From assembly GCA_004556545.1 (NCBI GenBank), contig SFGO01000001.1, positions 1 through 64,000 of the forward strand: DNA of 64,000 nucleotides, given 5' to 3'. The stretch is from Clostridiales bacterium (lineage in GTDB: Bacteria; Bacillota; Clostridia; Christensenellales; Aristaeellaceae). Below, piece by piece: positions 58,201-64,000 of the stretch. The position numbers were made by a program, and so were the translations under genes. The notes under the pieces were generated by a model. That model made no database searches. It was not told the origin of the DNA and worked only from the letters and a program-made list of their open reading frames with translations. How positions within the stretch are numbered: the stretch's first letter is position 1; the number at the start of each line of letters is the position of its first letter.

Positions 58201-58418
58201 AAAGGACCTATGCGCTGGATGAACTGGATTGCGCTAACTGCGGGCTGAAAATGGAGGATGCCATTCGGAAGATTGAGGGCGTCAAGAGCGTCAATATTTC
58301 CTTCATGATGCAGAAGATCACGCTGGAAGCGGACGACGCGGATTTCGAGCGTGTCCTGAAGGAAGCAGTCAAGGTCTGCAAAAAGGTGGAGCCTGACTGC
58401 CGTATCGTTGTAAAGTAA
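58197..58418 (+). CDS. Free-standing heavy-metal-associated (HMA) domain protein
   Basis: 73-aa ferredoxin-like metallochaperone domain; the metal motif is DCANCGLKM (CxxC, positions 12 and 15). Homologous P-type ATPases usually carry this domain fused at the N-terminus, but the ATPase encoded next lacks it. ATGA overlap with the ArsR gene. It probably hands Cd, Zn or Pb to the pump. Confidence 0.92.
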   Translation: MKRTYALDELDCANCGLKMEDAIRKIEGVKSVNISFMMQKITLEADDADFERVLKEAVKVCKKVEPDCRIVVK

Positions 58419-58491
58419 AGAAAAATAAAGTCCAACTCAGCCGAAACAACAGAAGACCCTGCGAAAAGCGCGGGGCAGGGAGGATATTTCC

Positions 58492-60345
58492 ATGAGCATG
58501 AGCCGGAAACAGAAAAAGAACCTGATTCGGATCATCGTATCGCTGGTGCTGCTGGCCGCAGCGTGGATCGTAAGCGCAACGGTTCTGCCGGAGCAGAGCC
58601 CGTGGAACCTGCTGATTTTTGCGATTCCCTATCTGGCGGCAGGCTATGATGTGCTTCTGTCCGCCGGACGGAACATTCTGCATGGGCAGATTTTCGACGA
58701 AAAATTCCTGATGGCGCTGGCCACGTTGGGCGCATTTGTGCTGGGCGACTATAAAGAAGGCGTGGCCGTCATGCTGTTCTATCAGGTGGGCGAATGGTTC
58801 CAGAGCGTGGCCGTCGGTCAGAGCCGCCGCTCCATCGCCGCCCTGATGGAGATTCGTCCCGATACCGCTACCGTCCTCCGGGACGGTCAGAAAATGGAGG
58901 TTTCCCCCGAAGAAGTGCAGCCGGGGGAAACGATTCTCGTCAAGCCGGGCGAAAAGATCCCGCTGGACGGCGAGATCCTGGAAGGCTCCACCACGGTTAA
59001 TACCGCCGCGCTGACCGGCGAAAGCCTGCCGGTGGATAAGGTGGCGGGCGAAAACGTGGTCAGCGGCAGCGTGAACCTGAGCGGCGTTATTACCGTGAGG
59101 GTACAGAGCGTTTATGCGGAAAGCACCGTAGCCCGTATTCTGAACCTGATGGAGGAATCCGCCTCCAAGAAGGCAAAGGTGGAGGGATTCATCACCCGCT
59201 TTGCCAAGGTCTACACCCCCTGCGTGGTGATCAGCGCGTTGCTTCTGTTCCTGATCCCGCCGGTATTTTTCGGCGGCGTATGGATGGAATGGGCGGAGCG
59301 TGCCCTGAACTTTCTGGTGGTCTCCTGCCCCTGTGCGCTGGTGGTTTCGGTGCCGCTGTCCTTCTTCGGCGGACTGGGCGGCGCTTCCAAGCAGGGCATT
59401 CTGGTGAAGGGTTCCAATTATATGGAACTGCTCTCCAAGGTGGATACGCTGGTTTTTGACAAGACCGGCACACTGACCCAGGGACGGTTCGAAGTGAGCG
59501 CCATTCATTCCGGCAGCGTCAACGAACAGCAGCTGCTGGATCTGGCCGCGGCGGTGGAAAGCTTCTCTTCTCATCCCATTGCCGCGTCCATCGTGCGCGC
59601 CCACAAGGGACATATTGAATCCGACCGGGTAACGAACGTCCGCGAGGTAGCCGGTCAAGGCCTGACGGCTGAGATTGACGGCCGGCTGGTGGCTGTGGGC
59701 AACGGCCGCCTGATGGAGGCACAGGGCGCGCAGTGGCACGAGTGCCATCTGCCCGGCACAGCGGTGCATATCTGCCGGGACGGCGAATATCTGGGGCACG
59801 TGGTGATCTCCGACGTGGTCAAGCCGGAAGCCGCAGAAGCGCTTCGCCAACTGAAAGCCCTTGGCGTGAAAAAGACCGTCATGCTCACCGGTGATAAAAA
59901 GGATACCGCCGAGGCCGTTCGGGCGGAGACCGGCGTGAACGAGGCCTACTCGCAGCTGATGCCGCAGGATAAGGTCACGCGGGTAGAAGGGCTGCTGGGC
60001 GAAGGGCACACGGTAGCCTTCGTAGGCGACGGCATCAATGATGCACCTGTGCTTTCCCGGGCCGACCTTGGCATTGCCATGGGCGCCATGGGCAGCGATG
60101 CGGCGATCGAGGCCGCCGACGTGGTGCTAATGGACGATCATCTGGATCGCCTGCCCAAAGCGATCGCCATCTCCCGCCGCACCATGCGCATCGTTCATGA
60201 AAACATCGTTTTCTCCCTGGCAGTCAAGGGCATTGTGCTGGTTCTGAGCGCACTGGGTCTGGTCAATATGTGGGTGGCTGTTTTCGCAGACGTGGGCGTG
60301 CTAATTCTGGCCGTGCTCAACGCCATGCGCACTCTGCGCGGCTGA
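58492..60345 (+). CDS. Heavy-metal-translocating P1B-type ATPase (CadA/ZntA-like)
   Basis: Cytoplasmic-membrane metal exporter, 617 aa. It begins directly with transmembrane helices (IRIIVSLVLLAAAWIVSATV) and has no fused HMA domain. Actuator motif LTGESLPVDK, intramembrane metal site SCPCALVVSVPLSF, phosphorylation site DKTGTLTQG, SSHPIA nucleotide-binding motif, and hinge VGDGINDAPVL follow in order. CPC with a conserved late Asp (FADVG in the last helices) fits Zn/Cd/Pb specificity rather than Cu. GGGAGG precedes ATG 58492. It is the last gene of the ArsR operon. Confidence 0.96.
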   Translation: MSMSRKQKKNLIRIIVSLVLLAAAWIVSATVLPEQSPWNLLIFAIPYLAAGYDVLLSAGRNILHGQIFDEKFLMALATLGAFVLGDYKEGVAVMLFYQVGEWFQSVAVGQSRRSIAALMEIRPDTATVLRDGQKMEVSPEEVQPGETILVKPGEKIPLDGEILEGSTTVNTAALTGESLPVDKVAGENVVSGSVNLSGVITVRVQSVYAESTVARILNLMEESASKKAKVEGFITRFAKVYTPCVVISALLLFLIPPVFFGGVWMEWAERALNFLVVSCPCALVVSVPLSFFGGLGGASKQGILVKGSNYMELLSKVDTLVFDKTGTLTQGRFEVSAIHSGSVNEQQLLDLAAAVESFSSHPIAASIVRAHKGHIESDRVTNVREVAGQGLTAEIDGRLVAVGNGRLMEAQGAQWHECHLPGTAVHICRDGEYLGHVVISDVVKPEAAEALRQLKALGVKKTVMLTGDKKDTAEAVRAETGVNEAYSQLMPQDKVTRVEGLLGEGHTVAFVGDGINDAPVLSRADLGIAMGAMGSDAAIEAADVVLMDDHLDRLPKAIAISRRTMRIVHENIVFSLAVKGIVLVLSALGLVNMWVAVFADVGVLILAVLNAMRTLRG

Positions 60346-60379
60346 CGCGGAGCCTGACGGACACTTGAACTTGATTTTG

Positions 60380-60440
60380 GAAGGCTGCTCTTTTCATCGG
60401 AAGGAGGTTCCTCTTGATGGAAGAGCGGCCTTCTTCTTTT
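60380..60440 (+). terminator. Terminator after the metal ATPase gene
   Basis: GAAGGCTGCTCTT pairs with AAGAGCGGCCTTC across a long loop, followed by TTCTTTT. Confidence 0.75.
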
Positions 60441-60500
60441 ATCATTAGGGATGCTGCCGAAAGCCGAGGATACGTTTTTCAGCTGCACTCTGCTCAATAG

Positions 60501-60551
60501 AAAACGTCCCGGCCCTGCGCTTCAGCCGTCAGCGCGGGCACGGGACGTTTT
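60501..60551. terminator. Bidirectional terminator facing the PHP gene
   Basis: AAAACGTCCCG (60501-60511) pairs perfectly with CGGGACGTTTT (60541-60551), with CCTGCGC/GCGCGGG inside. It ends the leftward galA-PHP transcript. Confidence 0.88.
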
Positions 60552-60570
60552 CAAACTGTCAGAAATCAGA

Positions 60571-61359
60571 TTATCGCCAATCCCGTCCGGTAGGAACAGG
60601 CTGTTCCTGTTCATCCAGCCAGTAGGTTTCCAGCTTGGGCATATCGTCCGTTGGGGCAAAGCGCCCTTCCGGCACATCCAGCCCGATAGAACCGTGGTTC
60701 AAAATTAGCGAAACGTAATCCTGAATGGAAGTCAGGGGCTTTTCCAGCCGGACGCCGAAAATGTCCTCCCGGCTTACCTTCCGGGGCCAGCCGGAATTGT
60801 GATTGTCCGAACCGGCCGTCATGGGAAGCTGGAACTCCGTTCCGTAGCGATAAGCCATGACATCGTTATAGGGATGGTTGCCCGCGTTGGCCGCTTCGAT
60901 GCCGTCGCAGTAGCGCAGCCCAAGGCGAATTTTGTCAATGTAGCCCCTGTCCCGGAAGGGATGGGCCTGCACCACGCAGCCGCCTGCCGCGTGAATGCCG
61001 TCCAGCTGCTCCTGCCGGTTCCAGTGCTCGACCTCCGGGTGAGCCAGCAGCCACTCCTTATCAAGGCCGTAGATCAGGTATTCGTCGCCCTCATAATTCT
61101 GTTCCCAGCCGAAAAATACGTCCAAGCCGATTCGCTGCCCCTCCCGCAGCGCGTCCTCGTAGCCGAGACAGAAGAGTTCCACCCGTTTCTCCCACGGCAG
61201 GTCATACGGAACGCCTGTATTGCCGCCGAAAAAGTGATCCGTGATGATAATGCCTTGAAAGCCCAGTTTTTTATAAAATTGGGCGTGCTGCTTGCCAGTG
61301 GATACGCCGCACAGGCTGCCAAAGCGGGTGTGCATATGGGTTTCGTACAGGTAGGACAT
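60571..61359 (-). CDS. PHP-domain metal-dependent phosphoesterase
   Basis: 262-aa protein of the PHP (polymerase and histidinol phosphatase) superfamily. Metal ligands appear as YETHMHTRFGS (HxH at 8 and 10), GIIITDHFFG, GWEQNYEGDEY, VVQAHPFRDRG and TAGSDNHNSG. The substrate is unknown; relatives hydrolyse histidinol phosphate, oligonucleotides or cyclic nucleotide-like phosphates. Co-transcribed after alpha-galactosidase with a 43-base gap, which suggests a carbohydrate-phosphate role, but this is inference. Confidence 0.88.
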   Translation of the reverse strand: MSYLYETHMHTRFGSLCGVSTGKQHAQFYKKLGFQGIIITDHFFGGNTGVPYDLPWEKRVELFCLGYEDALREGQRIGLDVFFGWEQNYEGDEYLIYGLDKEWLLAHPEVEHWNRQEQLDGIHAAGGCVVQAHPFRDRGYIDKIRLGLRYCDGIEAANAGNHPYNDVMAYRYGTEFQLPMTAGSDNHNSGWPRKVSREDIFGVRLEKPLTSIQDYVSLILNHGSIGLDVPEGRFAPTDDMPKLETYWLDEQEQPVPTGRDWR

Positions 61360-61402
61360 GGGTTTTTAGCGCTCCTTTGGTATGCTCTTTGGCATGCTAT
61401 GG

Positions 61403-63574
61403 TTATTTTACCGCCACCAGATGGAGCTGGGTGGCCATATAATCGCCCCATGTACGGGGAATGGTCAGGCCATGAGACATCAGCTCGTCGCCGCCGTAGA
61501 TGCGTCCGCTTTCCACGTCGCGGTAATCCTTTTCGGGATCCAGTCCCCGCAGGGGCAGCAGCACGGGCAGCATATTGGGCTGCGCAGGGCCATAGACGTG
61601 CGTGACAATCGCCTCGCTCTGGTCCTCGCTGACGCTCATGAAGGCCGTCTCATTGCCTTCAAAGGGCGAGCGCAGCCGGTAGAATTCGCCGTACAAAAGC
61701 AGGGGCTGCAGCGCCTTGACCTTTTCGTTCAGGCGGCGAATTTCCTCCAATTCCTCTTCGGGCAGCTTGGTCAGATCCAGCTCATAGCCATAGGTGCCGC
61801 TCATGGCCACGGCAGCCCGGGTAAACAACGGTGTAATGCGGCCGGTCTGATGATTGGGCACGGCGGATACGTGAGCGCCCATGGTGGATACCGGGAACAG
61901 CATGGAAGTGCCGTATTGGATGCGGCAGCGCATGAAGGCATCGGAATCGTCGCTGCACCAGGCCTGAGGCATGTAGTACATCATGCCGAAGTCGAAGCGT
62001 CCGCCGCCGCCGGCGCAGCTTTCAAACAGCACATTGGGGAAGCGGCTGGTCACGGCTTCCAGAATCTCGTACAGGCCCAGAATGTAGCGGTGATTCAGTT
62101 CCTTCTGATGGGCGCTGTCCAGCCCGTCGGAATGAAGCATGTTGATGTTGCGATTCATGTCCCACTTGACGTAGTCCACGTTGCCGCGTTCCATGGCTGC
62201 GCAGACTGCATCGATGACATATTCCCGCACTTCTTTTCGGCTCAGATCCAGCACCAGCTGATTGCGGCTTTCCACCTGCATCCGTCCGGGAATGTGAATG
62301 CACCAGTCGGGATGCGCGCGGTACAGGTCGCTGTCGGGCGAGATCATTTCCGGCTCCAGCCACAGGCCAAACTTCAGACCCAATCCATGGATTCGATCGG
62401 AAAGGCCGCGCAGTCCTTCCGGCAGCTTGCGGCGGTCGTCCACCCAGTCGCCCAGAGAGCAGTTGTCCAGATCCCGGTGGCCGAACCAGCCGTCATCCAG
62501 CACAAACAGGTCGATGCCTGCGTTCTTGGCGCAGGAAGCCAGCTCCAGCAGCTTCTCCTCGTTAAAGTTGAAATAGGTGGCTTCCCAGTTGTTGATCAGC
62601 AGCGGACGGGCGGCATGGGCAAATGCGCCCCGGGTGATGTAACGGCTGCACAGATGATGGAATTCCCGGCTCATGCCGTTCAGGCCGTTGGGGGAGTAGC
62701 ACAGGTAGGCTTCCGGGGTCTGGAAATCCTCACCGGGCTTCAGCTCCCAGCTGAACTGGAAGGGCTGAATGCCGATCTGAGCCCGGGCCATGTCATTGCT
62801 GTCCACGAACACATTGGCCAGAAAGCTGCCGCTGTAGCACAGGGACAGAGCATAGACCTCGCCCGAATCCTCGGCAGCCCCGGGCTTGAGCAGCGCCATA
62901 AAGGGACAGGCCTGATGGCTGCTGGCGCCTCGGACAGATTCCACGCCCTGATTGCCGGGCGTCAGCGGACGAGTATAAATCTGCCGCTCCCGCAGCCATG
63001 CGCCGCTCAGGGTCATCAGCTGTTCGTGGGCGTTTTCAAAATCCACGCAGGCACTCAGGGCTTTTTCCAGCACCAACGGGAATTGGCCGCCGTTGATTAC
63101 CCGCAGATTCCGGGCAATCACGTCCACATCCGGGTATACCGTATAGCTCAGCTCCACCTCAACGCCGCTGTGCTCGTCCTGCAGGCGCAGCACCAGCGTT
63201 TCGGCGTCATCGCCCCGGGCAGATGGAAGGCCCTTCAGCGCAGGCTTTCCCTTCAGAATTTCGTGGGAGACATAGCAAAGATCCAGCGCGCTGCTGCCGT
63301 CGGCCTGACGGACTTCCAGCATGCCCTGCCGCAGATCTCCGCAGCCGTAAACCGGGCACTCCTGCGGCAGCGTATCCAGCGGAAGGCCGTGCAGGGTAAA
63401 GTTTTCTTCCTCCTGCGTGCAGCAACGCTCCATAGCGTCCGCGTGAATGGCGCGAACCCTTCTGCCCCAATATTGGTGAATGGGATACTTGCCCGCCACC
63501 AGGCGGATGATATAGCTGATGTTGGCGTTTTGCAGATGAAAGACATGATTCTCCGGCGAATACAGGATCGGCAT
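61403..63574 (-). CDS. Alpha-galactosidase, GH36 family
   Basis: Retaining glycosidase releasing galactose from raffinose-type oligosaccharides and galactomannan. 723 aa: N-terminal beta-sandwich (about 1-320), TIM barrel (about 325-660), C-terminal beta domain. FVLDDGWFGHRD binds substrate, the nucleophile Asp is in YVKWDMNRN, ESCAGGGGRFDFGM and the acid/base Asp in WCSDDSDA follow. No signal peptide, so cytoplasmic. ATG 63574 has GGGAGG six bases upstream; the in-frame ATG at 63580 is too close to it. With galK and the phosphohexomutase it outlines galactoside use. Confidence 0.96.
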   Translation of the reverse strand: MPILYSPENHVFHLQNANISYIIRLVAGKYPIHQYWGRRVRAIHADAMERCCTQEEENFTLHGLPLDTLPQECPVYGCGDLRQGMLEVRQADGSSALDLCYVSHEILKGKPALKGLPSARGDDAETLVLRLQDEHSGVEVELSYTVYPDVDVIARNLRVINGGQFPLVLEKALSACVDFENAHEQLMTLSGAWLRERQIYTRPLTPGNQGVESVRGASSHQACPFMALLKPGAAEDSGEVYALSLCYSGSFLANVFVDSNDMARAQIGIQPFQFSWELKPGEDFQTPEAYLCYSPNGLNGMSREFHHLCSRYITRGAFAHAARPLLINNWEATYFNFNEEKLLELASCAKNAGIDLFVLDDGWFGHRDLDNCSLGDWVDDRRKLPEGLRGLSDRIHGLGLKFGLWLEPEMISPDSDLYRAHPDWCIHIPGRMQVESRNQLVLDLSRKEVREYVIDAVCAAMERGNVDYVKWDMNRNINMLHSDGLDSAHQKELNHRYILGLYEILEAVTSRFPNVLFESCAGGGGRFDFGMMYYMPQAWCSDDSDAFMRCRIQYGTSMLFPVSTMGAHVSAVPNHQTGRITPLFTRAAVAMSGTYGYELDLTKLPEEELEEIRRLNEKVKALQPLLLYGEFYRLRSPFEGNETAFMSVSEDQSEAIVTHVYGPAQPNMLPVLLPLRGLDPEKDYRDVESGRIYGGDELMSHGLTIPRTWGDYMATQLHLVAVK

Positions 63575-63620
63575 AGGCATCCTCCCACCCATAGATGATT
63601 GATAGTTTTTTCCAAGCAAA

Positions 63621-63650
63621 AGTATATCCCGCAGGACTTTCGTCTGTCAA
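63621..63650 (-). promoter_or_regulatory. SigA promoter of galA-PHP
   Basis: On the minus strand: TTGACA (63645-63650), 18-bp spacer, TATACT (63621-63626). Confidence 0.82.
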
Positions 63651-63681
63651 GAGAGAAAGCTGCACTCCTGAAGGCCTCTTC

Positions 63682-63710
63682 TTGACAAATTCTGCGCGGT
63701 GTATTAGGCT
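63682..63710 (+). promoter_or_regulatory. Candidate promoter of the phosphohexomutase gene
   Basis: TTGACA (63682-63687), 17-bp spacer, TAGGCT (63705-63710): good -35, weak -10. Divergent from the galA promoter. Confidence 0.55.
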
Positions 63711-63761
63711 CTGACTGGAACCTTTCGTTTGAATGCAATAAAAGGTACTGGAGGAATTTCC

Positions 63762-64000
63762 ATGCTGGCAATGGAACGGGCAAAGCTCTGGGCAACGGAT
63801 CCTCATTTTAATGAAGAAACTCAAAAAGCGGCCAAAGCGCTTATGGGCAGCGAACAGGAGCTGCTCTCGGCCTTCGGAACGGAACTCACCTTCGGGACGG
63901 GCGGTCTTCGGGGCGTTTTGGGCGTCGGCACCAATCGAATGAATGAATATACCGTTGGCCGCGCCACGCAGGGGCTTTCGAATTCTCTTCGGGAAAACGG
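63762..64000 (+). CDS. Phosphoglucomutase/phosphomannomutase, N-terminal part
   Basis: ATG 63762 with GGAGGAA upstream opens MLAMERAKLWATDPHFNEET and reaches LTFGTGGLRGVLGVGTNRM, the start of domain I of alpha-D-phosphohexomutases (PgcA type); the phosphoserine loop lies beyond the window. It would convert glucose 1-phosphate to glucose 6-phosphate, the exit of Leloir galactose metabolism, in keeping with galA and galK nearby. Confidence 0.9.
   Translation, partial: MLAMERAKLWATDPHFNEETQKAAKALMGSEQELLSAFGTELTFGTGGLRGVLGVGTNRMNEYTVGRATQGLSNSLREN

Noticed and set aside
1..64000. tRNA or rRNA genes, CRISPR arrays, transposases, phage genes
   Set aside because: No cloverleaf with a GTTCRA-type T-loop, no repeat-spacer series, and no transposase, integrase or phage protein motif was seen in any frame.

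Overview
The window comes from a spore-forming, moderately high G+C member of the Clostridia (Firmicutes/Bacillota). Evidence for this is two alpha/beta-type SASP genes, spoVT-spoVB-mazG-hup in the order familiar from Bacillus and Clostridia, a LonB-type protease, a SpoIID-like protein, rpsO-pnp-M16 peptidase synteny, strong Shine-Dalgarno sites with some GTG/TTG starts, and SigA promoters close to TTGACA-N17-TATAAT. A gut lineage such as Christensenellales or Oscillospirales is plausible from the carbohydrate gene content, but that is inference. No rRNA, tRNA, CRISPR array, transposase or phage gene was recognised.

Layout. 0.1-8.7 kb: a YesM/YesN two-component system, an LplABC-type sugar importer (its first permease gene carries an internal deletion plus frameshift) and a GH32-like glycosidase. 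8.8-13.1 kb: thioredoxin, two SASPs, engB and lonA. 13.3-15.9 kb: a secreted choloylglycine-hydrolase-family enzyme with a GPH-type symporter. 15.9-20.7 kb: a MerR-controlled aldo/keto reductase and flavoprotein operon, a MATE exporter divergent from an Lrp-type regulator, and a frameshifted cytidine deaminase. 20.7-25.9 kb: a U32-like protein, then spoVT, spoVB, mazG and hup. 26.1-35.3 kb: a sugar module with an isomerase/epimerase, an RbsBAC-type importer, a Gfo/Idh/MocA oxidoreductase, an apparently untyped structured ncRNA, an IclR regulator, a KDPG aldolase fused to a VOC-like domain and KDG kinase. 35.4-39.2 kb: an SOS-type YolD/Y-family polymerase pair and an A+T-richer patch of unknown small genes with a dense hairpin cluster. 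39.2-41.1 kb: lonB. 41.1-49.0 kb: an aromatic amino acid operon (pheA, aroB, aroC, aroE-aroK fusion, aroA, tyrA, DAHP synthase). 49.1-54.7 kb: rpsO, pnp, M16 peptidase, a dUTPase-like protein and spoIID-like. 54.8-64.0 kb: galK with an orphan solute-binding protein, an ArsR-HMA-P-type ATPase metal operon, a PHP phosphoesterase, GH36 alpha-galactosidase and the start of a phosphohexomutase.

The strongest discovery is in front of pheA. A SigA promoter is followed by a 53-codon leader ORF, missed by ordinary size cut-offs, in which 13 of 20 consecutive residues are Phe or Tyr. Next come an antiterminator-competent segment and an intrinsic terminator whose left arm can pair with that segment. This is the architecture of ribosome-mediated attenuation, here placed over nearly the whole chorismate/Phe/Tyr pathway. 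The second is a free-standing structured RNA gene of about 220 nt at 32.03-32.26 kb, with a near-perfect promoter, a long 5'-3' pairing and its own terminator.

The regulatory sites are unusually legible: a MerR-type 19-bp-spacer promoter, a shared operator between MATE and Lrp genes, a 10-bp dyad in the sugar importer promoter, an IclR operator, five ArsR boxes, a LexA box, a SigG promoter for spoVT and a structured rpsO leader. Together they allow testable assignments of regulator to operon.
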